Below are positions 1 through 9,965 of a DNA stretch of 64,000 bases, in pieces. The notes below the pieces were generated by a model. That model was not told the DNA's origin and ran no database searches. It saw only the letters and a list, made by a program, of their open reading frames with translations. This DNA is from Atherix ibis (taxonomy: Eukaryota; Arthropoda; Insecta; Diptera; Athericidae). Every line of letters begins with the position of its first letter. Position 1 is the stretch's first letter. The stretch lies in NCBI GenBank assembly GCA_958298945.1, contig OY282606.1, positions 78,541,622-78,605,621 on the forward strand. Direction: 5' to 3'. Made by a program: the position numbers and the translations under genes.

Positions 1-255
1 TTCAACATCCATACCGAAATTCTGGGCGCAGAAGCTCTTACCCATAACTTCCTTTTTGGCAACACCAATCGTCCCTTCTGCCAATCCTGTGGCACCCATT
101 TCACTATCACCCATAATCTACAGGAATGCCACATAATCAAGAACTACTTTGCGAGCAGGATTCCTCCCATTATGAAGCTCCTCGACCCAACAACACCATT
201 CCCTAGTCCCCTATTTAAACTTCTACAACATACTAATCTGCTCCACAAAATATAA
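1..255 (+). pseudogene. Non-LTR retrotransposon ORF2, C-terminal end (partial)
   Basis: Frame 1 is open from the first base to a TAA at 253-255 (84 codons), and the window edge cuts off the upstream part. The peptide carries CQSCGTH followed by H-N-L-Q-E-C, the C-x2-C...H...C cluster found after the RNase H domain in Jockey/I-type ORF2 proteins. The stretch EALTHNFLFGN before it matches the usual 'LTHGYLL' lead-in to that cluster. In intact elements this tail follows the reverse transcriptase and RNase H domains and may bind nucleic acid. No stop interrupts it, so this is one of the better preserved copies here. The family call rests on motif spacing recognised by eye. Confidence 0.7.
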
Positions 256-413
256 CAAAATTCTTAATATTCTATACTACGAACCACAGACCAGTCTCTC
301 TCAGATGATTTCCCACACGTACTACGTAGTCGCCAAATGGCCTTACGGTCGTGGCGCTATGAAGTGGCCCCAGGCACATGTCTAAGCGACCTTACAAACG
401 AACAAACAAACAA
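1..413 (+). mobile_element. 3' end of a Jockey-like non-LTR retrotransposon with A-rich tail
   Basis: After the ORF stop at 255 comes about 140 bases of 3' UTR ending in an AACAAACAAACAA-type tail at about 391-413. Related tails occur at 5040-5210, 27036-27378 and 48040-48250. They share the coding stretch just before the stop (ATGAAG..., then ...TCTGCTCCACAAAA) and a CATGTCT(A/T)AG motif near the tail. This is the reference 3' end for that family in the window. 5' truncation by the window edge hides the rest. Confidence 0.65.
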
Positions 414-1340
414 TAGTCGGTGACCACCTGGCCAGTGAGCGATATCACATAAATTATTATATCACAGACATGATGGCACGTGGTAGATGAATACGTATCC
501 TGAGTAATAAGGAAGCTTCAACAGGAAGAAAGAGCGAGACAAAGACAGCTTTCAGCTCAAATAAGATAATAGATTTGATGTCAGTCTACTCCCCATGAAG
601 TAATACCTGATGGTGGTCCTGTGGGGAGTCATATTTGAAGAAAAGTTATGTGGATTTTAATGGATAAAAATCCCATACACTGTAGAAATCGGTATCTTTA
701 CATCGTCTTAAAAAAATTTTTACCTTCCCCCTTAAAACAGACAAAAAAAAATAAAAAAAATTATATGACAATTTTGCTTATTGATGTATCCACCAAGCAA
801 AAAATGAGCCTCATCGCTAAAAAAATTTGTTTGAAAAAGAACTGAAGAACTTTAGTGCCAAATTTACAAAAAAAGGCTGTTTTTTAAGTGCCAAATTTGT
901 CTATAAATATGAAATAGCAAAGCTTATGCTAAACAAATGTTAATTGGGCTAATATATACATTTAACAACAGTCAAATGAGAGGGATATTCTTTCCGAAAA
1001 ATAAAACAAATAATCCTGTATAAATAATATATCCCAAACTAATAGTGTATGGCTCCATGTTCAGCAGGATTTTTGGCCAAAAAAACGTTATAATAATAAA
1101 GAAATAAAAAAAAAACATTCAAAAAAAAGGCCGTTCACGTTGTGTTTGAAATTCCGTTCTGGAATCTGAGCCGAACAAACTAATTTTTTCCAATTCGATT
1201 CGCATATTGGCAACAAGCAGCGAACGGATACGCCACTTAAATCTGTACGGGGTGCAGCAATAGAACGTCACGATCGTAACCGTAGTCAGCCGATCGCCAA
1301 CTACACTCGAAAAGATTGCCGTGGGCTACTGTTACCTTCA
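414..1340. other. AT-rich stretch, nothing recognised
   Basis: I see only A/T homopolymer runs and short unsupported reading frames. The longest, 648-845, encodes a lysine-rich low-complexity peptide with no domain and is probably chance. Confidence 0.5.
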
Positions 1341-1534
1341 ACCACTCATCCAGTCATCCAGTCATCCGTCCATCCATTCATCCAAGCGTCCATCCGCCGT
1401 ACAAACCATTCAACCAACCATTCCAATGCATCCGTCCAACGCATTCAACCAAACTAATCCAACCATTGAGGGCATCCATCCAGCCAGGCAACTATCCAAC
1501 CAGCCAGTCAGCCAGCCAGCCATCCATCCTAACC
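1341..1534 (+). repeat. Degenerate (CCAN)n tetranucleotide microsatellite
   Basis: About 190 bases are built from CCAT, CCAG, CCAA and CCGT tetramers, for example GTCATCCGTCCATCCATTCA and, at the far end, CAGCCAGCCAGCCATCCATCC. All three plus frames stay fairly open and read as Pro/Ser/His/Gln-rich peptides, which is expected of such a repeat and is not evidence of coding. Confidence 0.9.
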
Positions 1535-1779
1535 AGGCGCTGAGGTGATTATTTGTTATTTTAACTCTCGGTACTATTATACTTTTTGGTTGTTCCCCGA
1601 TCTGCCACCCACCCCGTTTTAGATCTAAAGCAATATGACTGCGCTCTACAAAAACAACATGCGAGGCTTTCCAATATTACAAACGTACTCTTTGGCGAAT
1701 AAAGTATGCGATAAGAGATTAAATAAAATTAAAATAATAACAAATAATAGTAATAATAATTGAATTTGGGGGAGGAGGA

Positions 1780-2400
1780 GTGGGACAGAAATCCGACCAA
1801 CCATTCCGTATATTGAATGAATCGAGCGAGACGCGATTGTATGCAGTGACGTGCAGCGACGCAGCCAAGAGACGAACCTTACGTGATTAAGCGCCGGAGA
1901 TGAATAAGTGGGCGAGATACGATCGGTTGCGTTCGGATACATTCGGTTGCTTAACTGCGCGCACGACCGCCCGCGCGTGTACACATCAAAAGCGACCGAG
2001 TGTGTAACCGGCTTTATATCTTCGCCAGTGTCACGCTACTGCATTCTCCCTTCTACACGTATTCCAACGAATAATAGAAATATCAAAAAATTCAAAAATC
2101 AAAATATTCCCATTGCAAACCCCGTCAATCCGCCAGTTCAACCAGCAGCAATGGAACAATCAAAACCGGCCTTTCCGCACACACGACGCTCTAAACAACG
2201 TACGTTCTGCCCGCTAACCGATCTAACAACACGCGTGCATGAACATGAAACCGTAAAGCAATTCTGCGAGTAACGCTGGAAAATATTCGTTACGCGCGTT
2301 TTCTACACGCTACGGCGCCTTATAAAATAATGTGCGCTGTGTTATTACTTATTTGTCGTTGCACGGTGCAATGCATGTCCACGCTACTATTATTTCCATA
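1780..2400 (+). promoter_or_regulatory. CpG-richer block with a TATA-like box; possible promoter
   Basis: Base composition changes sharply from the flanks: many CG dinucleotides (GCGCGCACGACCGCCCGCGCG around 1956-1976) in otherwise AT-rich DNA. TATAAAAT at 2321-2328 sits just after a GC-rich stretch (CTACGGCGCCT), a reasonable position for a core promoter reading rightwards. No downstream gene was recognised, so this is inference from composition and one short motif. It could instead be old unique DNA or an untranslated exon. Confidence 0.2.
1908..2273 (+). other. Unrecognised open frame (121 codons) in the CpG-richer block
   Basis: An ATG-led frame runs 121 codons in DNA that is GC-richer than its surroundings. 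The peptide has no domain I recognise, no signal peptide and no membrane segment. Its second half is rich in Pro, Arg, Lys and Thr (NPVNPPVQPAA, HTRRSKQR). The stop overlaps a GAGTAACG string that could also be a 5' splice site at 2270/2271, so it could be a first exon. Higher local GC by itself lengthens chance ORFs, so confidence is low. Confidence 0.15.
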
Positions 2401-3972
2401 CCGTAGGCATCCATAAATTAGGAAAACTTTTTGTCGAGATTAACTTTTTATTGTTCAGATCTTTGGGATTATTCAAGGATCGGTAATCGTGTTTCTCGTA
2501 TTTTTTTAAATTGCTCGTCATCATTTCGGATGGTAACACGTGAGTCCCCCTCTTATTTGCCAAGGAATTTCTGCTTGACTGATCAGTTGCTTTTCTTCAA
2601 CTTCGCGGTTAGACTATATGCACTCACAGCCAAGTGCAAATTGGGTTCAATTCAGTTTGTCTAGTATCAGCTTTGTACTAATTTGTTTGGATTGAGTGGA
2701 GTTGGGCTAGGTTGGGTTGGTTTGGTCTAGTTTAGTTTGGGTTCGATTTGTTCCACACAAAACACACACTTTGATCATGTCATTACCTTCAATTCTGCTT
2801 GGCTAGTAGTGAATGTATAAGCAACCAGCCAGGCAATCAGTAAATACCAACTATAGTCAGCCACTGAGCCATTCAACGATTCGGCACACTTCACACCAAA
2901 CCATCGAGCTATTAAGACAAATAACTTCATCTCGAATTGAACGTGACGTTTCTGAATCGTTGGTTTTTCTATATTTTTAATAGGATTTCTAACTTATTAC
3001 TGCTAAACTGACAATCAGTAATTTTAAATGAGAGACGTAGGACTTTGAATAAACCCTTTTAAAATTAAAAAAATTATTTTCAAACAACTAATCCTGAAAA
3101 GTATTAAACTAACTGCTCTCGAAGAATATCATAATTTGCCTAAAAACAGGCTATTTTTGAGGAACACAAAAAAATTTTGTGCTAATTTTAAAATGTCTGA
3201 AATTTGATTTTTTTTATTCTGCTTCGAGAGAATTTTGTCCTATTTTTTGTAAATTCCTTCAAGAAAAAAGTGATTATAAGAATCATAGAAAATACTGTAA
3301 GTAAAAGTTTATTTTGCAACATTTCTGATTATTTTCTTAATGGATAAACGCATTTTTTCTTATAGTCAAATACTTACGAATGTAATGTATTTTTTTACAC
3401 GATTTTGGGTTTTCATAATTTAAAGAAAGATTTTTTATAGCTCATCAAATTAAGGATTATTCTTTTGAAAAAATAATTATAAGAATAATTAGTGGCAAAA
3501 AGAACTCAAACGAATGCCAATCAACGGAAACATTTGGAAAATATGCTACTGAAAAATCAAGACCACCAATCAATACCAAACCAAACAGGATTAGATGTCT
3601 GGAAAATTTAAAAGTATTATTTTAAATTCCCTGTGGAATCTATGCTAATTGCAACTCGTCGAAAGAGTTTTTTCTATCTTAATAAAGGTCGCCTTAACCT
3701 AATTTAATTAACTTCACACTTTAACGAAAAACTCTTCCCTAGCTCAAAAAGGAATTCGTCGTAACTAGCCGTACTAATATCTTACCTAGACATCAATTTC
3801 GCCATCCTCTCCCTCGATTTCCAAACTTCACTCCACACTCAAGTTGGAAGCAGAGTTGAAAGTGTCTGCTTCTTGTAGGGACGAGGAAGCAAAACTTCCA
3901 TGGAGTGACGAGGAAACGGTCTGCTGGTTGCGATGGAAGATTGAATGTCATATATTGGCACAAAAGATGGTT
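2401..3972. other. AT-rich stretch, nothing recognised
   Basis: No coding signal. A short G/T-rich run at about 2695-2750 (TTGGG/TTTGG words) is the only compositional feature. Confidence 0.5.
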
Positions 3973-4113
3973 AAGAAGATGAAGAAGATGAAGTAGATGA
4001 AGAACATGAAGAAGATGAAGAAGATGCAGTAGATGAAGAAGATGAAGATGATGAAGATGATGAAGATGATGAAGAAGATGAATAATATGAAGAAGATGAA
4101 GAAGAAAGAAAGA
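3973..4113 (+). repeat. (GAA/GAT)n trinucleotide microsatellite
   Basis: About 140 bases of GAAGATGAAGAAGATGAAG-type repeat with GTA, CAT and AAC interruptions. The minus strand therefore gives long poly-Ser and Leu/His 'ORFs', which are artefacts of the repeat. Confidence 0.92.
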
Positions 4114-4335
4114 AATAAGAGGAAACCTTATAGAACGTTTCATGTTTGAAGTGGCCCAAGCAGGAAATCAATAAAAATGCGACATTTGTGCAGCTATCTG
4201 GATCTGATCAGCTGAGTTGGCGAAACTCAATACTGTACTAGTCTGCTTGTGCGTAAATCAATCCCTATGGTCGTAGACAGCCCGTAGTATTATGTCTTAC
4301 GATAGGTACGCCACCTTAAATAACATTTATCAAAT

Positions 4336-4452
4336 GGTATCCTCGACAATGAGTGGGCTGATCAACTGACCGAGGAGGCTCTCCATAGTTATGTTCCCAC
4401 TGAAATTCCAAACTTGCGCATCTACTTACCAAATAGCATTCAACAAATTTAG
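4336..4452 (+). pseudogene. RNase H C-terminal remnant of a non-LTR retrotransposon
   Basis: An open stretch ending at TAG (4450-4452) reads GILDNEWADQLTEEAL, then SYVPTEIPNL. This matches the 'G-I-x-G-N-E-x-A-D-x-L-A-x-E-A' end of the RNase H domain in Jockey-type ORF2 proteins, whose Asp is the last acidic active-site residue. It lies just upstream of a second, overlapping-content fragment (4660-5210), so two copies or a rearranged one are present. The upstream boundary is unclear. Confidence 0.6.
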
Positions 4453-4659
4453 CCAATCGTAAACAAGTTAACTGTACCAAAAACTCCATGTTTAATCCTT
4501 AAATTTCAACCTTCTTAAGAATCTTAATTTGCTCCACAAAATTTTAAAATGCCTGACTTTCTCATCTAATTAACAATCGACCAGTTACACAAAAAATGAA
4601 GTCGCCAAATTGTTTCATAGCCTGTGGCTCTAACCTCAGAAAAAAAATCCCCAACCGAT

Positions 4660-5210
4660 GGAGTGCTATTATTTTTAGTGACAGACTTACCGCACTGAAA
4701 CCCATTCCTGGTTGGTCGAGTAGCTTAGTAATTACCGCAATTTGATACTTAGCATTAGGAGTGCTGAGTTGCGTTGGATGCCGATGCATGTGAAACTTTT
4801 GGGCAATACTAGTGCTGACAAGCTAGAAAGCTATCCATCGACCAGGGGTCACAGATATCCCTAAAACTAACAACATAAGCCATCCGTAGACATGCTGACT
4901 GAACCAGAATCAACACTGTCGTCGACTCATTAGGTTACCCCAAATAGACCAGTCTATGCAAAATCATATCGAAATTCGGGGCACTTAAGCTCCTCAGAAA
5001 CCGGAAAGGACACACTAACCATCCACTATGCGAATTCTGTAACACTCAGTTAATATTCATTCACATTCTATATGAAGGGTAAATTACCAAGAATTATGAC
5101 GCTTCTGCATCCAACAAACTACATCCTCAAGGTCCCTATTTAATCTTCTATAACTTCTTCACCTATTCCACAAAATCTAACAAAACTCCCACTACTCTAC
5201 TTCACTAAGT
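4660..5210 (+). pseudogene. Non-LTR retrotransposon fragment: RNase H to C-terminal zinc cluster and 3' UTR
   Basis: AIIFSDRLTALKPIPG at 4665-4712 matches the 'A-I-I-x-x-D-S-L-S-A-L' strand of Jockey RNase H, including its catalytic Asp. RWMPMHVKLLGNTSADKLES (from 4772) matches 'W-V-P-S-H-V-G-I-x-G-N-E-x-A-D-x-L-A'. The two lie in different frames, so at least one frameshift is present. Cysteines at 5029 and 5038 keep the C-x2-C pair, but the final Cys is lost. The 3' end (TGACGCTTCTGCATCCAACA, then ...CCACAAAATCTAACAAAA) is related to that of the element at 1-413. Confidence 0.65.
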
Positions 5211-5239
5211 AACTAATAGGAGTTAGAAAATTGTATCAA

Positions 5240-6125
5240 ATCTCGACGCCACTGTCTCTTTGGTCACCGATGAGTGTTTCCGGAGAGGGTAAGAGAATAT
5301 AGTTCTCTGACGAGTAGATTATGATGATAGGCTAGGCGGGAGTGAAATTTTGTTCGGGTTGTGAAGAAAGCCGAACATCAAGATCACGATGTAATACATT
5401 AATACGAATATGAAACGGAGCATCAAAAATTTTTGCGGAGGATCTCGAATTATAAGGACTGTATGCGATAGGAATTGGAACGTTGGTTAAACCCCAAAGT
5501 TAAATTCCATAAGTCCAAATAGGTTTTACAATTGCTTTTTATATTAATAGTTTACTATTTACTGTTAATTTTGAATGATTGTCTAGTAGTCCAAGCTGTT
5601 GTAGATCTTTTAGTTTCAAGTTTTTTTGGTTCTAATATATGGTTTTTATATGTATTAATATGTGTTGGCTCCTATTAAGGTATAAAACGATAGGCTGCCT
5701 TTGGCAAAGAGTAAAAGTACTCTTTTATTTATTTTCACTCTTCATCTCATAAGCTAGGATTAAAGAATTCGGATGTGGGATTGTAAATTATTAGAAACTT
5801 TGTCAGCATTTGTACATAAGTGGTTATGATAGTCTTAGAATCAAAAGGTATGTCATGAGTATAAATATTATATAAATTGGGACCAAGAATAGTGCCTTGT
5901 GGGACTCCGGTTAAAAAGAGGTATACGAGGATTCTCATATTTCTGAAGATTCAGAGTTAACTGGTATATCGAAATGGTGTTGTGGGAGAGATATTAATTT
6001 TATATAAAATAGTGTGTTTGTAGAAGGAAGGAATCTCTTGAGTTTCCCAAAAGGCCTTAAGAAAAACTTAAGAAATATGTAACAATACTCATGGTCTCTT
6101 AAAAAAATCAAATATACCATATTCT
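5240..6125 (-). pseudogene. Antisense reverse-transcriptase fragment (Jockey-like)
   Basis: On the minus strand, GVPQGTILGPNLYNIYTHDI (about 5908-5849) is the RT palm motif 'A-G-V-P-Q-G-S-x-L-G-P-x-L-Y-N-I-Y-T-x-D-I-P'. The Y-A-D-D active site that should follow reads YVQM, so the catalytic aspartates are lost. Further on (about 5500-5330) comes AIVKPIWTYGI, a stop, LWGLTNV, and then FHIRINVLHRDLDV, matching the thumb region 'A-I-I-K-P-I-W-T-Y-G-I-Q-L-W-G ... I-H-R-D-L'. The order is right and the spacing is shortened, so this is one element with internal deletion. It is tail-to-tail with the plus-strand fragment ending near 5210. Confidence 0.72.
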
Positions 6126-6840
6126 TAAACGCAATGGCATTGCTAGATTATACAGAAATACTTCTTTTTGGATATGAAAAAGCCAAATTGATGATCGGGA
6201 ATATATTTTTAATTATTTAGGAATAAATAATTATTTATTATTTGCCTTAGTGATCATGATCATATAAGTTTTAGACTAAGAACAAAAAGATAGTGCGCAG
6301 GATACTATTGAAAATGTATATAATTAGAAATAATAATCTTGGAAATTCGTTTAAAAAAAATATCACAAATTTAATTTAAGAGTGTTTAAAATAGAATAAT
6401 TTTTAATAAATCTTTAAAATATAATATCACGAAAAATAATGGAAGGGGGATTCAAATTTTGAATAGTTAAGCAACTGGATTATCTTTAGATCAGTAAGCA
6501 TATAAAGACTGCCGCCAAAAGTAATAAATGACAATATTTTTTTTTAGAAAACCTCGAAATCTAGAAAATTATTCATAACTTTTGAGGAGCGCGTACAATC
6601 TTAAATCCCAAAAAAAACACAACCTATAAAAATTCAGTAGAAATTACAGAAAAATCAGAAAATTACTAAAAATTAAATAAAAAAGTTCCCACGAAAAACG
6701 ATTATTAAAAAAAGAAACTAAATTGAATAAAAAATATTTGAAGGTATTTGCTTGTTAAAAAAATTACATAAAATGTGGTGATGAACGTTTCCAATCGATT
6801 GGTGCCCATAATCATGGAACGGCGATGGCCTACCAATATT
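6126..6840. other. AT-rich stretch, nothing recognised
   Basis: Only homopolymer-rich sequence. No reading frame, motif or repeat that I can support. Confidence 0.5.
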
Positions 6841-6917
6841 CAACAATCAACAATCAACAATCGGCTATCGGCTATGGGCTATCGACAATCGATCGTTAAC
6901 CATCGACTATCCATTAT
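6841..6917 (+). repeat. Degenerate heptamer array (eleven 7-bp units) rich in TATCG
   Basis: The stretch splits into eleven 7-mers: CAACAAT three times, CGGCTAT twice, then GGGCTAT, CGACAAT, CGATCGT, TAACCAT, CGACTAT and CCATTAT. Most end in AT and are followed by C. The result is a cluster of TATCG/CGATA words at 6866, 6880, 6915, 6940 and 6982. CGATA clusters are the known target of the Drosophila boundary factor BEAF-32 and overlap the DREF site. A regulatory role here is only a suggestion. Confidence 0.75.
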
Positions 6918-7914
6918 CGAATGATCAGATCAGATACGCCGATATTGGAGATCGTTTTCGAGTGATAAAAAGTGGAACAACCGATAAAAACTTAACTTTG
7001 TGGTATCATATTTTAACGACACTACATTTAAATGAGATTTCAACGCTGATCTTTAGACTTTTTTTTATAAGGAAATTTATAAATTCGATGTGAAAGGATC
7101 CTCGACTCGTGTGATCAAAAAAACAAAATTAAAGAAGGCAAAAAAAAAATCTCTAAAAAATATCATGCTTTAAGTATGCTTTCCTTTCAATATTGAAAAA
7201 AAAATATAGATTTTTTGTAGATCTTAAAGTTATCTGAAAGAAATTGATAATAATCGGTTGTTATTTTTTTGGTGTAAAATAGCGTATTTATTAGATCAAG
7301 AACGGTTCAGAAAAATAAAGGCTACCAGATTTGGTATTTTCGTTAACTTTTTTTAATATTCAGATTTTGTTTCTGATTGCGTTTTGAATTTTTTTTCTGG
7401 AAATTATATTCCCCAAGAGAAGTTAAACTTATTGACCTCGATCGAAAACTAGAAATTCAGAATTTCTTGTTTAGACCTCAACTGCGATTTAAAATAATTT
7501 TTTTTTACTTCTGAGAACTTCTAAATAAAGAATAAAGGCATTTTTTATATCAGCAATTTTTTAAATAATATCAACTTCATATTCAAAATAAGAGCCCTAA
7601 CAGAAGAGAATGTCCCTTCATCCGTTAATAATTTATTTAAAATAAAATTCTGAGAAGTTTTGGATTTAAAAAGATAAACTTTTTCGGAAGAAACTTATGC
7701 TTAGAATTAACTGGGATTCTAATTATAGAAGAAAACTCCATTCTACCCTCTTTTTTATTTACAAATCATATTTCAATCAACAAAATAAAAATTAATTCAA
7801 TTTAATTTTTGTTCCAGTAGTAAAGTTTTTAATTTTTTTAAGCTTTCAAGGCTTATCCAATTTGTGTTTTGGAAAGTAAGGTTTTACGAAATATATTTTA
7901 AAATCATATTTTGA
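6918..7914. other. AT-rich stretch, nothing recognised
   Basis: Apart from two more CGATA words near its start, this stretch is homopolymer-rich and without coding signal. Confidence 0.5.
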
Positions 7915-9294
7915 TTAAGCCGTCATTATTTAAGCCAGACAAAAAGGTCTTTGTTCCATTCACTAAGAAGGAAAAGTCGAACCTAACTAAGGTCAATATG
8001 AGTGGGACTAAACCTAAGTTCTCTACTGAGGTCAAATAGCTAGGGGTTATTTTGGACTAAAAATTTACATGGAACTGTCAGATTACCAGAGTAAATGATA
8101 GAGAAACTAGAGTCATCTGGGCTTGTTATAGGTTCGTCGATAAAACACGAGGTCTACAAGCAAAAATGATACAGTGGCCATATCTGGTAATAGTTAGACA
8201 TCTCTTAATCGTTTGGTGGTATAAGGTTGAACAACGTGCCGTCCTAGCAAGCCTTCCTAAGGTTCAAAGACTGGCATGCTTGGGTATTACAGGTACCTTG
8301 AGAACATGTGACATGGCGTCTCCGGAGGCTCTTTTAGATCTGCTGTCTTTTTATTTGCATAGGTTAGGATATTCCATAACCTTTAAACTAGGCAACCTGG
8401 TTGGACATCTTAAGGTCATATCGAACCTAAACGAAATTCAAGAAGAAAACTATTTCACGGACGGTATACCGTATGAGAATTTAAATCATCTTAGTTGAAA
8501 AAAGAGAGGGTCATCACTCGAGAAAGGGGCTATCATATTTTACACAAATGGTTTTATAATGGATGATGGTGTTGGACTGGAAGTAGTCGGACTCTAATAC
8601 CATCTGTCTAGGGCCTTTGGAAAGCAGCATTCACTTTTTTAGGCAGAAATACATAGCATAGAATTTTGTGGTACAGAGGATATCAGAAGGAATATTAAAA
8701 GCTCTTGTCTTGTCTCACGTTCAATCCAAGCTAGTTTGGAGAAATCCTCATGGTCCTGAATTAGCTTGCTAGGCACAACAATATAATTTTGATGTGGGTG
8801 CCAGATCATGGGGATATTGAGGATGACAAACTATAAATTGTAGTAGACTAACTTGCCTAAACGGAACCAGAACCATTACTTGGCAATCGAAAGAGCCACC
8901 TTGAGTCCATTACCGATTCCTGGCAACGCGACGTTGAAAACTCATATAGGGTTAATTCCCCGGGTATGAATCACTCAAAAAATGTGATTTATTTTTCTAA
9001 AAGAAGGGCGTTAGATGTCCGGAAATTCAACAAGACCGACCGAAAGTTACTCACTGGTTTACTCATTGCGCACAGATATAATTTTTATAAGTTCGGCAAA
9101 TCTGATACGATAATCTATCGTTTTAGCTCTGAAGAAATTGAAACGTCGGAACACCTACTCTGCAATTGCAAGGACATTCCCCACCAGGGACTTCAGCATC
9201 TTGGTTTGGAATCCACTAATCCCTACGAAATTTCCCGACTACCTGGAAAAATTATATTCAGATACGCTAAAAGCCTTTATATAGCTATTCATTG
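7915..9294 (+). pseudogene. Non-LTR retrotransposon ORF2, RT thumb + RNase H + C-terminal cluster
   Basis: Three domains of one ORF2 lie in the correct order. At 8036-8062 the RT motif reads *LGVILD, where an early stop replaces the Tyr of 'YLGVILD'. The open frame 8166-8498 covers the RT C-terminus with KVQRLACLGITGTLRT, a hallmark of this ORF2 type ('L-Q-R-L-A-C-L-G-I-T-G-A-M-R-T'). Around 8536-8690 a decayed RNase H reads FYTNGFIMDDGVG for 'YTDGSKMxxGVG', so the first Asp is mutated to Asn. Frame 8966-9294 ends the protein with SEHLLCNCKD, the H-x3-C-x-C tail. Several frameshifts and stops make it non-functional. It belongs to the I/Jockey/R1 superfamily but differs from the 1-413 family. 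Confidence 0.75.
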
Positions 9295-9334
9295 AGTTAG
9301 GGTTACTCATCACAAAAGATCTAGGTTACAAGGG

Positions 9335-9965
9335 TTACTCACCACAAAAATTTTCCCAAACTTCTTGCAGGAATTAGTCCCTTCGGGGTAATTTTTGATA
9401 ACTTTTTCACACATTTCTTTCTATAATTCGGCTTTTACTTGACGGATGTTTATTTTTTAGTAATGTTATATTTGAAAATTATCTTAATTCATACTATTTT
9501 TTTCATTAGCCTTACAAGAAAAAGTCCAACGACGTCAAGTCGCATGATGTTAGAGGCCAATTGCTATCACCAACTCCCGGAAAAATGCGTTCTGGGAAAT
9601 TTTCGCTCAATGAAGCTAAAAATTTATTATGTTGTGTGGTTTGTAGTATTGGTTTTTTATAGTCTAGCTAAAAATCCTAAAAAAATAAATCGATTACTAT
9701 ACAGTCATAGCCCTCAAAATTTTTGGTTAAGCTCTCTGATTCCTAAGTTTCAGAGAAATACGGACTAATTACAACTTAATACCAAAATTCACACGAGGCA
9801 GTCATTTTTCGCGGATACAATGGCTTCTCTACAGTAACGTGTAGATTTTCAGAGCCTTATATATAAGAAAAATTTCATAGTAATATATTCACCAAGCCAG
9901 AAATTAGCCACGTTTTTTCAAAGAATCAGCAATGAAAGTCTGTTGTTCCACAACCCAGATTGTAT
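9335..9965 (-). pseudogene. Tc1/mariner-superfamily transposase relic
   Basis: Reading the minus strand from about 9930 downward gives, in frame-shifted pieces, ANFWLGEYITMKF, then GSENLHVTVEKPLYPRKMTA, then CEFWY and ISPYFSET, then NWPLTSCDLTSLDFFL, then NIRQVKAEL, a stop, and KEMCEKVIKNY. This follows the order of the well-known insect transposase with 'A-H-F-x-L-x-G-Y', 'E-K-P-L-Y-P-x-K-V-T-V-W-C-G-F-W', 'N-W-P-P-R-S-C-D-L-T-P-L-D-F-F-L-W-G' and a 'M-C-x-K-V-I-x-N-Y' tail. The DNA-binding domain was not found. It abuts the retrotransposon 3' end at 9294. Just before it, GGGTTACTCA(T/C)CACAAAA occurs twice (about 9304 and 9331). Confidence 0.65.

Noticed and set aside
1316..1548. Pro/Ser/His-rich open frames in two overlapping plus-strand frames
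   Set aside because: They are translations of the (CCAN)n microsatellite; a tetranucleotide repeat keeps several frames open.
2695..2755. Run of TTGGG/TAGGTTGGG words as a possible internal telomere-like repeat
   Set aside because: Too short and irregular; it is not the insect TTAGG repeat in any consistent register.
3793..4171. Minus-strand poly-Ser and Leu/His-repeat proteins
   Set aside because: Produced by the (GAA/GAT)n microsatellite at 3973-4113.
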